Origin: LMUY01 sp964245075
Lineage (GTDB): Bacteria > Pseudomonadota > Alphaproteobacteria > Acetobacterales > Acetobacteraceae
Assembly (NCBI GenBank): GCA_964245075.1
Contig: CAXTLC010000002.1
Coordinates: forward strand, 39,059 to 103,058
Direction of reading: 5' to 3'
DNA length: 64,000 nt
The notes beneath the pieces were generated by a model. It searched no databases. It saw nothing but the letters and a program-made list of their open reading frames with translations, and had not been told where the DNA came from. Below, one piece after another: positions 16,491-25,921 of this stretch (its first letter is position 1; every line of letters starts with the position of its first letter). Position numbers and translations under genes: made by a program.

Positions 16491-17411
16491 TCAGAATCCC
16501 AAGCGTCGGCGCAGGGTATCGGCTGCCTCCGCCGTGTCGTCCAGCGGCGAAGTGGGCCACAGGTCCAGCCGTCCGGCAAAGGGGCGCACGCGGCCTTCCG
16601 CGCGCAACCCGTCGAGAAAGGCGCCGATGCGGCGTGAGCGGCCCGGCAGCTCCGCCAGCAGCACCGGGACGGCGGTCGCCACCGCCTCGGACACCATGGA
16701 CACGCTGTCGATCGTCACCACGATGGCGTCGGCGCTGGCCAGCAGGCCGAAATACGGGTTTTCCCCCGTCCCGTCCCAAACGCTGGCCCCGAGTGGTTCC
16801 AATGCGTCACGTAGGGCCCGTTGCACGGCGGGGGCGGTGCGGCGTGACGGCGTGACGGCCAGCCCGACCCGGTCCCCTCGCACGGTGGCGGCAAGCTGGG
16901 CTGCGAGCGCTTCCCCTTCCGCCGCTTCCAGCCGGTAGCGGCCGTTGCTGCCGCCCACCAGCACGGCCAGGAGCGGGCGGGGCAAGGGGGCCAGGCGCTC
17001 CGCCCATTCCGCCCGCGCCACCGCCAGCCGCGCGGCGGTGGCGCGGTGCAGCGCGGTGCGGGTGGTGATGACGTTGGCGCCGCGCAGGCCGTCATGCCGG
17101 GTGACGACGACCTGGTCGAAACGCCTCGGGTCCATGCGCGGGTGCTGGATCTGCACCGCCAGCCGTCCCCGCCGCCGCAGCGCCGCCAGCACGGGGGCCG
17201 CCTTGCCGCCGCAGCCGATCAGCAGCCGCTCCGGCGGCGTTGCCACGCCTGCCGCGCGCAGGGGCGAGGGCCAGAACCGCGCCGGCATCCACCACCAGGG
17301 CAGCCGCCTTTGCAGCGTCAGCATCCGCGGTTGCAGCCCGGCAGCCTCGGCCAAGCCGAGCGCCTGGGACCGCATGCCGGCCAAGTCCTCCGCCAGGATC
17401 ACGCTTTCCAC
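16491..17411 (-). CDS. Mitochondrial fission ELM1 family protein (DUF1022)
   Basis: 306 aa. Bacterial ELM1 proteins resemble GT-B glycosyltransferases and have no firmly assigned reaction. The core motifs are visible: ILAEDLAGMRSQALGLAEA, GCGGKAAPVLAAL, VQIQHPRMDPRRFDQVVVTRHDGL, LLAVLVGGSNGRYRL and the C-terminal DAIVVTIDSVSMVSEAVAT (quoted in part). The ATG lies 75 bp after the cyanase gene's stop on the same strand, and the gene is followed at 10 bp by the unknown 629-aa protein. Confidence 0.88.
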   Translation of the reverse strand: MESVILAEDLAGMRSQALGLAEAAGLQPRMLTLQRRLPWWWMPARFWPSPLRAAGVATPPERLLIGCGGKAAPVLAALRRRGRLAVQIQHPRMDPRRFDQVVVTRHDGLRGANVITTRTALHRATAARLAVARAEWAERLAPLPRPLLAVLVGGSNGRYRLEAAEGEALAAQLAATVRGDRVGLAVTPSRRTAPAVQRALRDALEPLGASVWDGTGENPYFGLLASADAIVVTIDSVSMVSEAVATAVPVLLAELPGRSRRIGAFLDGLRAEGRVRPFAGRLDLWPTSPLDDTAEAADTLRRRLGF

Positions 17412-17486
17412 GGATGCGCTTCTCGGCGCTCGGGTAACAGAGCGTCAAGGGCGGCCTCCCCCGCGGCGCGACCCGCCGCGGGGGCC

Positions 17487-17954
17487 TCAGTAGCGCTTGT
17501 AGGGCAGGAACTTGCCGCTCATCGTGAGCTTGACGCGGTCGCCTTTCTGGTCCGGCTGCCGTTCCATCGTCATGTCGAAGTCGATCGCCGACATGATGCC
17601 GTCGCCGAACTCCTCGTGGATCATCTCCTTCCAGGTGGTGCCGTAAACGCTGACCAGCTCGTAGAACCGGTAGATCAGCGGGTCGGTCGGCACGGCGGTC
17701 GGGAGCGAGCCGCGATAGGGCGCTTGCGCCAGCAAGTCGGTCTCCGAAGGGGACAGGTCGAACAGCACGCCGGCCTTCTCGGCCGTTTCGGGCGTCATCG
17801 ACATCTGGCCCAAGCATGCAGCGCAGGTCCAGATTGGGGAAAAGCCGAGCTTCTCGGCGACTTGCGGCCAAGTCCAGCCCTTCGCCTTCTTGGCCGCGAT
17901 GATCTTCTGGCCCAGGGCAGTCTTTGCGTCGTTCAAGCGAACCTCCTCTCTCAT
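17487..17954 (-). CDS. cynS: Cyanate hydratase (cyanase)
   Basis: 155 aa. Cyanase converts cyanate and bicarbonate to ammonia and carbon dioxide (via carbamate). The N-terminal helical domain has KAKGWTWPQVAEKLGFSP. The catalytic Arg, Glu and Ser are all in place in PLIYRFYELVSVYG and EEFGDGIMSAIDF, and the family ending GKFLPYKRY is present. It overlaps the ABC-transporter ATPase gene by 4 bases and closes an operon of substrate-binding protein, permease, ATPase and cyanase, which suggests uptake and use of cyanate as a nitrogen source. Confidence 0.97.
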   Translation of the reverse strand: MREEVRLNDAKTALGQKIIAAKKAKGWTWPQVAEKLGFSPIWTCAACLGQMSMTPETAEKAGVLFDLSPSETDLLAQAPYRGSLPTAVPTDPLIYRFYELVSVYGTTWKEMIHEEFGDGIMSAIDFDMTMERQPDQKGDRVKLTMSGKFLPYKRY

Positions 17955-18814
17955 TCAACCAGTTCGGCCGGGCGCACCTCTGGCACCGTGCGGCCGGTCC
18001 AGCCGTCCGGGCGGCTGCCCGCCAGGGCGCGGGACCGGGTGACCAGGAAGTCCACGATGTGGTTGCGCAACTCGTAGTAGCCCGGCGTGTGATGGATGGC
18101 GGCGCGCACGCGCGGCCGGGGCAGGGTGTTGACCACCACCTCTGCCACCCGCGCATCGGGACCGTTGGTCATCAGCAGGATGCGGTCCGCCAGCAGGATC
18201 GCCTCGTCCACGTCGTGCGTGATCATGAACGCCGTTTGCCCGGCACCTCCGACCAGCCGCAGCACCTCGTCCTGCAAGGTGCCGCGGGTCAGCGCGTCGA
18301 GCGCCGAGAACGGCTCGTCCATCAGCAGCAACTGGGGTGCGACCGCCAGCGCGCGGGCGATGCCGACGCGCTGCTTCATGCCGCCGGACAGCTCCGCCGG
18401 CCTGCGGTTCATGGCATCGCTCAGGCCCACCAGGTCCAGCACGCTTGCGGCATGGGCCTCCACCTCCGCCCGCCGCCAGTCCCGGTGGCGGGAGCGGACG
18501 GCGAAGGCGACGTTGCCGAGCGCCGTCAGCCAGGGCAGCAGCGCGTGGGACTGGAAGATCACCGCGCGGTCCAACGCCGGGCCGGAGATGGCCGCGCCGT
18601 CCACGGCGACGGCGCCGGCGTCGGGCGCTTCAAGCCCGGCCAGGATATTCAGCACCGTCGTCTTGCCGCAGCCCGAATGGCCGATCAGCGCCACGAACTC
18701 GCCTCGCTCCACCCCGAACCAGACGTCCTGGAACACCGCGCGCTCGCCGTAGCGGCGGCTGATGCCTTCCACGGACAGCCAGGGCCGCCCAGAAGGAGGT
18801 CCCGCCTGCCTCAA
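17951..18814 (-). CDS. ABC transporter ATP-binding protein (nitrate/cyanate/taurine type)
   Basis: 287 aa. Walker A GHSGCGKTTV, signature LSGGMKQRVGIARAL, Walker B LLLMDEPFSALD and the switch His (FMITHDVDEA) are intact. The protein belongs to the NrtD/SsuB/CynD group. A C-terminal extension of about 40 residues (RAAIHHTPGYYELRNHIVDFL) is typical of the nitrate/cyanate ATPases. It lies between the permease and cynS, so it probably powers cyanate uptake. Confidence 0.93.
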   Translation of the reverse strand: MRQAGPPSGRPWLSVEGISRRYGERAVFQDVWFGVERGEFVALIGHSGCGKTTVLNILAGLEAPDAGAVAVDGAAISGPALDRAVIFQSHALLPWLTALGNVAFAVRSRHRDWRRAEVEAHAASVLDLVGLSDAMNRRPAELSGGMKQRVGIARALAVAPQLLLMDEPFSALDALTRGTLQDEVLRLVGGAGQTAFMITHDVDEAILLADRILLMTNGPDARVAEVVVNTLPRPRVRAAIHHTPGYYELRNHIVDFLVTRSRALAGSRPDGWTGRTVPEVRPAELVE

Positions 18815-18818
18815 ACGC

Positions 18819-19658
18819 TCATTCCTGCCACGCGACCGCCTGCGCCAGGCGGCCCAGCCCCTTGTCCAGCACCATGCCGACCAGCCCGATCAGCCCGATC
18901 GCGACGATGATGTCGGCGATGGACAGGTTGTTCCATTGGTTCCAGACAAAGTAGCCGATCCCGGTGCCGCCGACGAGCATCTCGGCGGCGATGATCACCA
19001 GCCAGGCGATCCCTACCGAGATGCGCATGCCCGTCATGATGGTCGGCGCCGCCGCCGGCAGGATGACGCGGAACGCGGTGCGCCAGGGTCCGGCCTCCAG
19101 GGTGCGGGCGACGTTCAGCCATTCCCGCCGCACGCTGCTGACCCCGTGGGCGGTGTTCAGCAGCATCGGCCAGACCGCGCAGATGAAGATGACGAAGATC
19201 GCCGAGATGCTGCTGTCCTTGATGGTGTAGAGCGCCAGCGGCATCCAGGCGAGCGGGCTGACCGGGCGCAGCACCTGGATGATCGGGTCCAGCGCGCCGC
19301 GCATCACCGGGCTGGTCCCGATGAGGAAGCCCGCCGGCACCGCCGCCAGCACGGCCAAGCCGAAGCCGAGCGCGACGCGCAGCAGCGACCAGCCCATCTG
19401 GATGCCGATGCCCTGGTCGTTGGTGCCGTGGACGTAGAACGGGTCCTGCAGCAGGGTCCAGGCGCGCACGGCGACATCGGACGGGCGCGGCATCGGCGAT
19501 GTCTGCCCCTGGCTGGCGGCGGTTCCGACCAGGGCGGCGTACTCCGGGTCCACGGTGGCGGACCCGGCGGCCGGCGTGGCCGCGATCTGCCAGGCGCCCA
19601 GCCCCACGAGGAGGATGGCGGCCAGCACCGCCAGCGACTGCCAGCGCTGCCGGGTCAT
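18819..19658 (-). CDS. ABC transporter permease (nitrate/cyanate type)
   Basis: 279 aa membrane protein. The first membrane segment (LAVLAAILLVGLGAWQIA) is at about 9-26, and four to five further segments follow. The coupling motif GMRISVGIAWLVIIAAEMLVGGTGIG is at about residues 200-225. The start overlaps the end of the substrate-binding gene by 4 bases. Belongs to the NrtB/CmpB/CynB group by sequence and by company. Confidence 0.92.
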   Translation of the reverse strand: MTRQRWQSLAVLAAILLVGLGAWQIAATPAAGSATVDPEYAALVGTAASQGQTSPMPRPSDVAVRAWTLLQDPFYVHGTNDQGIGIQMGWSLLRVALGFGLAVLAAVPAGFLIGTSPVMRGALDPIIQVLRPVSPLAWMPLALYTIKDSSISAIFVIFICAVWPMLLNTAHGVSSVRREWLNVARTLEAGPWRTAFRVILPAAAPTIMTGMRISVGIAWLVIIAAEMLVGGTGIGYFVWNQWNNLSIADIIVAIGLIGLVGMVLDKGLGRLAQAVAWQE

Positions 19659-20980
19659 GCGCGCCGGATCGGGAAGGACGCGACGTACTCGTCGGGCTTC
19701 GCCGGGTCGAAGACCTTGCCCATGATCGTGTAGCTCTTGTAGGCCGTCTCGGGCGGAAGCAGGCCAGCCTCCTTCATCCGCGCCGCCGCGTCCGTCGCGA
19801 GGTAAACCTGCTGGGCCACGTCCCGCCAGGCCACGTCACCCTTCAACTGGCCCCAGCGTTTCATCTGCGTCATCATCCACACCGCCATGGACGGGTAGGG
19901 AAACGGGTCGAAGCCCACCCGGTCCGGCACGCGCCTCACGCCGCCCAGCCCGTCGGCGTAGGTTCCGGTCAGCGCCTGCTCCACCACCGTCTGCGGCTGG
20001 TTGAGGTAATTCTGCGCGCTGATGATCCCGGCGATTTCCTTGCGGTGTTCCGCCTTGTTGGCGTAGGCGGTGCTGTCCACGATGGCCTGCAGAAGGGCGC
20101 GGAAGGTGTTGGGCTGCTGCCGGACGGTGGCCTGGCTGATGCCGAGGGCGCAGCACGGATGGCCGTCCCACATTTCCCGGGTGAGCATGTGGATGAAGCC
20201 CACGCCGTCGTACACGGCGCGCTGGTTGAACGGGTCCGGTCCCAGGAAGCCGTCGATGTTCTCCGCCCGCAGGTTGGCCACCATCTCCGGCGGCGGCACC
20301 ACGCGCAACTGCACGTCCCGGTCCGGGTCCAGGCCGGCCTCCGCCAGGTAGTAGCGCAGCAGGTAGTTGTGCATGGAGTAGTCGAACGGGATGGCGAATT
20401 TCATGCCTCTCCAGTTCTTGGGGTCGCGGTTGTCCTTGTGCTTGATGGCCAGGGTGATCGCCTGGCCATTGATGTTCTCGATGGCCGGCACCGCGAACGG
20501 CACCCGCTGGGAGCCGGCGCCCAGGGTCAGCGCCAGCGGCATGGGGCTGAGCATGTGGGACGCGTCGTACTCGCCGTTCAGCACCTTGTCGCGCACCACG
20601 GCCCAGCCGGCGGTGCGCACCACGTCCACGTTCAAGCCTTGCCTGGCGTAGAAACCCATCGGCGCCGCCAGGATGATCGGCGTGGCGCAGGTGATGGCGA
20701 TGAAGCCGATTCTGATGTCCTTCTTCTCCGGTGCGCCGCCGGCGCCTTCGGCCCATGCCTCCTGCGCGCGCAGCACTGGAAAGGCCCGGTCCATCGCCGC
20801 TGCGACCGTGGCGGCGCCGAGAACCTTCAGCACCCGGCGCCGGCCTGCCTCGCCGCCGAAAGCGGCCCGCTCCGCCGCGACACGGAATGCGTCCGCCGTC
20901 CCGGCCGCAACGGCGTCGCAGGCCAAGGCGGCGCCACCGCAGCGGCAGCCGGGAGGGTGGGCGGGGCTGGAAAGCGTCAA
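19655..20980 (-). CDS. ABC transporter substrate-binding protein (NrtA/CmpA family)
   Basis: 441 aa from a TTG at 20980 that has AAGGAG six bases upstream; an in-frame ATG at 21040 lacks such a site. The N-terminus carries a cysteine pair (GCRCGG) ahead of a twin-arginine-like RRRVLKVLGAATVAAA signal, as in NrtA-type binding proteins. The body contains IRIGFIAITCATPIILAAPMGFY (in part), FAIPFDYSMHNYLLRYYL and EMVANLRAENIDGFLGPDPFNQRA. Given cynS in the operon, cyanate is the likely ligand; nitrate or bicarbonate cannot be excluded. Confidence 0.9.
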   Translation of the reverse strand: MTLSSPAHPPGCRCGGAALACDAVAAGTADAFRVAAERAAFGGEAGRRRVLKVLGAATVAAAMDRAFPVLRAQEAWAEGAGGAPEKKDIRIGFIAITCATPIILAAPMGFYARQGLNVDVVRTAGWAVVRDKVLNGEYDASHMLSPMPLALTLGAGSQRVPFAVPAIENINGQAITLAIKHKDNRDPKNWRGMKFAIPFDYSMHNYLLRYYLAEAGLDPDRDVQLRVVPPPEMVANLRAENIDGFLGPDPFNQRAVYDGVGFIHMLTREMWDGHPCCALGISQATVRQQPNTFRALLQAIVDSTAYANKAEHRKEIAGIISAQNYLNQPQTVVEQALTGTYADGLGGVRRVPDRVGFDPFPYPSMAVWMMTQMKRWGQLKGDVAWRDVAQQVYLATDAAARMKEAGLLPPETAYKSYTIMGKVFDPAKPDEYVASFPIRRA

Positions 20981-21100
20981 TGCGACTCCTTCAGGGCAGA
21001 GGTGTTCCTCCAGGCGGAAACGTTCCAACGCAAGCGCCATGCCGTGGAACGGCAGCCTGGGGTCCCGCCACCGGCATCTCGCTGCCCAGCATTTGGGCGG

Positions 21101-21114
21101 ACAGACCGGTCTGT
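21101..21114. promoter_or_regulatory. Perfect 14-bp palindrome, candidate operator
   Basis: ACAGACCGGTCTGT is a perfect inverted repeat in the 289 bp between the divergent cyanate operon and the SDR gene. AGACCGGTCT-type palindromes are often bound by TetR-family repressors. No TetR gene is in the window, so the binding protein is unknown. Confidence 0.4.
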
Positions 21115-21269
21115 GCGTGTTTCAGCGTCATCGCGGCATGTTGCCTCCGATAAAGGCCGGCGATCCGGGCGATCCCTCGCGTGAGCCTGGTCACGCAATC
21201 GCGCAGCCGCGACCCCTAGCGCACCCACGCGCAGCTTCCATGTCGCTATGAGGGTCGGAGATCAGCGTA

Positions 21270-22298
21270 ATGAGCCAAGTCGCGGTCATCACGGGTGGAA
21301 CTGCCGGCATTGGCCGGGCCACCGCACGGGCCTTTGCGGTAAAAGGGTATGCGATCGGTTTGATCGCCCGCGGCCAGGACCGGCTGGATGCGGCCCGCGA
21401 GGAGTTGGAGGCGATGGGCGTGCGCGTGCACGCCGTTTCGGCCGACGTGGCGGACGCGACGGCGGTGGACGCGGCGGCTGACGCCATCATCGAAGCGCTC
21501 GGCCCCGTCACGGTCTGGGTCAACAACGCCATGGCGACTGTTTATTCCCCGATCAGGGACCTTGATCCCGCTGAGTTCCGCCGGGTGACGGAGGTGACCT
21601 ACCTGGGTGCGGTCAACGGCACCATGACCGCGATGAAGCGCATGCGAAGCGGCACCATTGTCCAGGTCAGCTCGATTCTGGCTTGGCGGGCGATCCCGGT
21701 GCAGGGCGCCTACTGCGGCGCCAAGTTCGCCTTGCGGGGCTTCACCGAGTCGCTGCGGTCCGAACTGCTTCACGACCGCAGCCCGCTGCACCTGACCATG
21801 GTGCACCTCCCCGGCGTCAACACGCCGCAATTCGATTGGGCCCGCAACAAGACCGGGCAGCAAGCGATGGTGTCCAGTCCCTACCAGCCCGAAGTCGCCG
21901 CGGACGCCATCGTATTTGCCGCCACCCGCAAGCGGCGGGATGTCTTCGTGGGAAGCGCCACCCCGCCCACCATCGTCGTTTCGCGCCTGGCGCCGAACCT
22001 GATGGATCGCGTGCTGGCGACCAAGGGATACTCCGCGCAGCTCGGCAAGACGCCGTCCGAGCCGTCCGAAGGCAACCTGTTCACGCCCGCGCCGGGCAGC
22101 GCCCAGGCCGCCCGGGGACGCTTCGACGCGACTGCCAAAAGCCGGCGGGACATCTACACCAGCCGGCAAGGCGACGCCGTCGCGGCGGGGCTGCTGTTGC
22201 TGGGGGCCGTCAGCCTACAGGCGCTTGCCATGTCGCCCCTGTTCGTGGGGCCGGCCCTGGCGGCGAGGGCCGTCATGCGGGCCGCGCGGCGCTGCTGA
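21270..22298 (+). CDS. SDR family NAD(P)-dependent oxidoreductase
   Basis: 342 aa. The Rossmann start MSQVAVITGGTAGIGRATARAF carries the TGGxxGIG cofactor motif. NNAMA, the catalytic Ser in VQVSSILAW and the YxxxK in GAYCGAKFALRG are intact. The C-terminal third is longer than in short SDRs and ends with a hydrophobic stretch (AAGLLLLGAVSLQALAMSPL). The substrate is unknown. Divergent from the cyanate operon. Confidence 0.92.
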   Translation: MSQVAVITGGTAGIGRATARAFAVKGYAIGLIARGQDRLDAAREELEAMGVRVHAVSADVADATAVDAAADAIIEALGPVTVWVNNAMATVYSPIRDLDPAEFRRVTEVTYLGAVNGTMTAMKRMRSGTIVQVSSILAWRAIPVQGAYCGAKFALRGFTESLRSELLHDRSPLHLTMVHLPGVNTPQFDWARNKTGQQAMVSSPYQPEVAADAIVFAATRKRRDVFVGSATPPTIVVSRLAPNLMDRVLATKGYSAQLGKTPSEPSEGNLFTPAPGSAQAARGRFDATAKSRRDIYTSRQGDAVAAGLLLLGAVSLQALAMSPLFVGPALAARAVMRAARRC

Positions 22299-22431
22299 CC
22301 CGGCAAATAACTGGCGACCCGCTGCGGGGGCCTGTGTTGCCGCGGAGGCGGGCCTCACTGATGCCAGGTTGCAACATGGCCAGCGTATGATGTTGTTTGG
22401 TCCTGAAATCGTCACGATTTTGGAAAAAGCT

Positions 22432-22447
22432 TGGCACTGTGTTTGCT
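22432..22447 (+). promoter_or_regulatory. Sigma-54 (RpoN) promoter for prkA-yeaH-spoVR
   Basis: TGGCACTGTGTTTGCT matches the -24/-12 consensus (TGGCAC, then N5, then TTGCT) with GG at 22433-22434 and GC at 22445-22446, exactly 10 bases between them. It points toward prkA, 235 bp upstream of its ATG. In enteric bacteria the yeaG-yeaH genes are under NtrC/sigma-54 control, so the location agrees with known regulation. The rest of the 384-bp interval (22299-22682) holds no ORF; TTAGGAGAG at its end is the prkA ribosome site. Confidence 0.78.
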
Positions 22448-22682
22448 AGATGGCTTCATGAAGTTGTTGCGACCGCGTGGACCGTGCGTGCCGATGCCTG
22501 GGGCGGCCTTCATGGCCGAAGAATATATTCCGTGCATTTCTTGCCATGTGCGCTGTAGCGTGACGATTGGAAGATCGGAATCCTGGCAACGACTGGCCTG
22601 TTCCGTTTACTAGTATCCCGCAACGATTACTTGGCGCCGACTACCTGGGCGCGGGTGTTGCGGGTCTCTTAGGAGAGTGTGA

Positions 22683-24629
22683 ATGCGTCAAGCCGTAAAC
22701 GTCTTCTCCCTTCATGCATCGCTGCGTGACGAGCGCCGCGAAGTGGAGATGAGCCTGGCCGAGTACCTGGATGCCTGCGGGGAAGATCCCACAACGTACG
22801 CCACTCCCGCTGAACGCATGCTCAAAGCCATTGGCGAGCCGGAACTGGTTGACACCTCGCGTGATCCGCGGCTCGCACGGCTGTTCTTGAATCGCACGGT
22901 CCGGATCTACCCGGCTTTCTCCGAGTTCCACGGCATGGAGGAGACGGTCGAGCGTATCGTCGGCTTCTTCCGCCACGCGGCTCAAGGGCTGGAGGAGCGC
23001 AAGCAAGTTCTCTACCTGCTGGGCCCGGTCGGCGGCGGCAAGTCTTCGCTGGGGGAACGGCTGAAGGCGCTGATGGAGCAGGAACCCATCTACGTGCTCA
23101 AGGCGGGCAACGAGATCAGCCCGGTGTTCGAAAGCCCGCTCGGCCTGTTCGAGCCGGAAACCATGGCCGATGCCTTGGCGGAGCGCTACGGCATCCCGCG
23201 CCGCGTGCTGACCGGCATCGCCAGCCCCTGGGCGTTGAAGCGCCTGGATGAATGGGGTGGCGACATCGAGCGGTTCCGCGTCGTCAAGCTGTATCCGTCC
23301 CGCCGCAAGCAGATCGCCATCGCCAAGACGGAGCCCGGCGACGACAACAACCAGGACATCTCCGCCTTGGTGGGCAAGGTCGATATCCGCAAGCTGGAGA
23401 TGTACAGCCAGAACGACCCGGACGCCTACGGCTTCTCCGGCGGGCTGAACCGCGCCAACCAGGGCATCCTCGAGTTCGTCGAGATGTTCAAGGCGCCGAT
23501 CAAGATGCTGCACCCGCTGCTTACCGCCACGCAGGAAGGCAACTACCTGGGCACCGAGAACATCGGCGCCATCCCGTTCCAGGGCATCCTGCTCGCCCAT
23601 TCCAACGAGGCGGAATGGCAGACCTTCCGCAACAACCGCACCAACGAGGCCTTCCTCGACCGGGTGTCCGTCGTGAAGGTGCCGTACTGCCTGCGGGTGA
23701 CGGAGGAGGGGCTGATCTACGAGAAGCTGATCAGCGGCTCCGCCCTGGCCGCCGCGCCCTGCGCGCCGCACACGCTGGAGATGCTGGCGCGCTTCGCCGT
23801 GCTGTCCCGCCTCAAGGCGCACGCCAACTCCCGCCCCTTCGCCAAGATGCGGGTTTATGACGGCGAGAACATCCGCGAGACCGATCCGAAGGTCCGCACC
23901 ATGCAGGAGTACCGCGACAACGCCGGCGTGGACGAGGGGATGGACGGCATCTCGACGCGCTTCGCCTACAAGGTCCTCTCGGCGACGTTCAACCACGCTT
24001 CCACCGAGGTTGCGGCCGACCCGGTGCATCTGATGTACGTGCTGGAGCAGGCGATCCGCCGCGAGCAGTTCCCGCCGGAGACGGAAGCGGCCTACCTCGC
24101 CACCATCAAGTCCGAACTGGCCACCCGCTATGCCGAGTTCATCGGCAACGAGATCCAGAAGGCGTACCTGGAGAGCTACGGCGATTACGGTCAGAACCTG
24201 TTCGACCGTTACCTCGACTACGCCGACGCCTGGATCGAGGACCAGGACTTCAAGGACCCGGACACCGGGCAGATGCTGAACCGCGAGTTGCTGAACGCCG
24301 AGCTGACCAAGATCGAGAAGCCGGCGGGCATCGCCAACCCGAAGGACTTCCGCAACGAGGTGGTGAAGTTCGCCCTTCGCAGCCGCGCCGCCAACGCCGG
24401 GCGCAACCCGTCCTGGACGTCCTACGAGAAGATTCGCGACGTGATCGAGAAGCGGATGTTCTCCCAGGTCGAGGATCTGCTGCCGGTGATCAGCTTCGGG
24501 TCCAAGAAGGACGGCGAAACGGAGAAGAAGCACAACGACTTCGTGGAGCGCATGGTCTCGCGGGGCTACACCGAGCGGCAGGTGCGGCGCTTGGTCGAGT
24601 GGTACATGCGGGTCAAGCAGTCAGCCTGA
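22683..24629 (+). CDS. prkA: PrkA family serine protein kinase / AAA+ protein (YeaG)
   Basis: 648 aa, full length for the family. The AAA part has Walker A LGPVGGGKSSLGERLK at about residues 113-128, preceded by YPAFSEFHGMEETVERIVGFF. The PrkA C-terminal kinase-like domain includes NPSWTSYEKIRDVIEKRMFSQ and the ending RQVRRLVEWYMRVKQ. The family was first named a kinase, and other work treats it as an AAA protease-like stress factor; sequence does not decide this. It is first in an operon with yeaH and spoVR that is linked to starvation or nitrogen stress in other bacteria. Confidence 0.95.
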   Translation: MRQAVNVFSLHASLRDERREVEMSLAEYLDACGEDPTTYATPAERMLKAIGEPELVDTSRDPRLARLFLNRTVRIYPAFSEFHGMEETVERIVGFFRHAAQGLEERKQVLYLLGPVGGGKSSLGERLKALMEQEPIYVLKAGNEISPVFESPLGLFEPETMADALAERYGIPRRVLTGIASPWALKRLDEWGGDIERFRVVKLYPSRRKQIAIAKTEPGDDNNQDISALVGKVDIRKLEMYSQNDPDAYGFSGGLNRANQGILEFVEMFKAPIKMLHPLLTATQEGNYLGTENIGAIPFQGILLAHSNEAEWQTFRNNRTNEAFLDRVSVVKVPYCLRVTEEGLIYEKLISGSALAAAPCAPHTLEMLARFAVLSRLKAHANSRPFAKMRVYDGENIRETDPKVRTMQEYRDNAGVDEGMDGISTRFAYKVLSATFNHASTEVAADPVHLMYVLEQAIRREQFPPETEAAYLATIKSELATRYAEFIGNEIQKAYLESYGDYGQNLFDRYLDYADAWIEDQDFKDPDTGQMLNRELLNAELTKIEKPAGIANPKDFRNEVVKFALRSRAANAGRNPSWTSYEKIRDVIEKRMFSQVEDLLPVISFGSKKDGETEKKHNDFVERMVSRGYTERQVRRLVEWYMRVKQSA

Positions 24630-24637
24630 GCGCAGCC

Positions 24638-25921
24638 ATGGACATCATCGACCGGCGGCCGAACCCGCATGGCAAGAATCTTGAGAACCGGCAGCGCGTG
24701 CTGGCCCGGGCGAGGGGAGCCCTCGCCCGGGCCGCACGCTCGGCGATCGACAACGGCACGCTGCGCGAGACGGGGCGCGGCGAAACGATGACGATCCCGG
24801 CGGACGTGCTGCACGAGCCGTCCTTTCACACGGTGTTCACGACCGGTGAACGGCAGGTGGTGCTGTCCGGCAACAAGGAGTTCTCCACCGGGGACCGGCT
24901 GTCCAGGCCGCCGGGCGGCTCGGGCGGCGGACGCGGCAGCGGGGATGGACAGGGCGAAGGCGAAGGACAGGATGGCTTCCGCTTCGTGCTGACGCGGGAC
25001 GAGTTCCTGGACCTGTTCTTCGAAGACCTACAACTTCCCGACCTGGTCAAGAATCAGGTGGTGGCCGCCGAGACGACCTCGCCGGCACGCGCCGGCATCA
25101 GCGTGGACGGCAACCCGTCCCAGTTGGACATGTCCCGCACCATGCGGCAGTCCATGGCGCGCCGCATCGGGCTGCGCCGGCCGAAAACGCCCGAAGTGCA
25201 GGCGCTGGAGAACGAGCTTGCGCTGCTGGAGGAGCATGGGAACGATCCCGACCGCCTCCAAGTCGTGCGCGGCGAGTTGGAAACGGCCTTGCGGCGGCTG
25301 GCGCGGGTGCCGTGGGTCGATCCGATCGATATGCGGTTCCGCCGCTACCACCCAGTGCCGAAGCCATCCGCCCGGGCAGTGATGTTCTGCCTGATGGACG
25401 TGTCCGGCTCCATGTCGGAAAGCATGAAGGATCTGGCCAAGCGGTTCTTCCTGCTGCTGCACGTCTTCCTGGAGCGCCGCTACAAGCGGGTGGATCTGGT
25501 GTTCATCCGCCATACCGAGGTGGCCGAGGAGGTGGAGGAGCAGGTCTTCTTCACCGACCCCCGCACCGGCGGCACCGTCGTCTCGACCGCGCTCACGGAA
25601 CTGATCCGCATCCAGCGCGCGCGCTACCCGGCTGTTTCCTGGAACATCTACGCGGCCCAAGCCTCCGACGGCGACAACTCGGGCAGCGACACGCAGAAGG
25701 CAGTCACCTTGCTGGAGACCGATATCCTGCCCCTCGTGCAGCACTTCGCCTATGTCGAGGTATCCCCATCCGCCGCCGTGATCCGCGGCGAGACCGACCT
25801 GTGGCGCGGCTACGCCCCGCTGGCGGACCGCGCGCCGAAGCTCGCGATGCGCCGCGTGGCGGACCGGCGAGACATCTTCCCGGTGTTCCGCGAACTATTT
25901 GGCCGCAAGGCGCCGGCGTGA
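24638..25921 (+). CDS. yeaH: YeaH/YhbH family protein (DUF444)
   Basis: 427 aa from the ATG at 24638. The N-terminus DIIDRRPNPHGKNLENRQR is typical. A Gly-rich low-complexity linker (SGGGRGSGDGQGEGEGQDG) lies at about 92-110. A von Willebrand A-like domain follows, with the MIDAS motif FCLMDVSGSMSESMKD at about residue 250. The protein is regularly encoded between prkA and spoVR. Its stop shares a base with the spoVR start (TGATG). The molecular role is unknown. Confidence 0.94.
   Translation: MDIIDRRPNPHGKNLENRQRVLARARGALARAARSAIDNGTLRETGRGETMTIPADVLHEPSFHTVFTTGERQVVLSGNKEFSTGDRLSRPPGGSGGGRGSGDGQGEGEGQDGFRFVLTRDEFLDLFFEDLQLPDLVKNQVVAAETTSPARAGISVDGNPSQLDMSRTMRQSMARRIGLRRPKTPEVQALENELALLEEHGNDPDRLQVVRGELETALRRLARVPWVDPIDMRFRRYHPVPKPSARAVMFCLMDVSGSMSESMKDLAKRFFLLLHVFLERRYKRVDLVFIRHTEVAEEVEEQVFFTDPRTGGTVVSTALTELIRIQRARYPAVSWNIYAAQASDGDNSGSDTQKAVTLLETDILPLVQHFAYVEVSPSAAVIRGETDLWRGYAPLADRAPKLAMRRVADRRDIFPVFRELFGRKAPA

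Noticed and set aside
22299..22682. Short ORFs in the prkA leader as leader peptides
   Set aside because: They start inside or next to the sigma-54 promoter and have no ribosome site.
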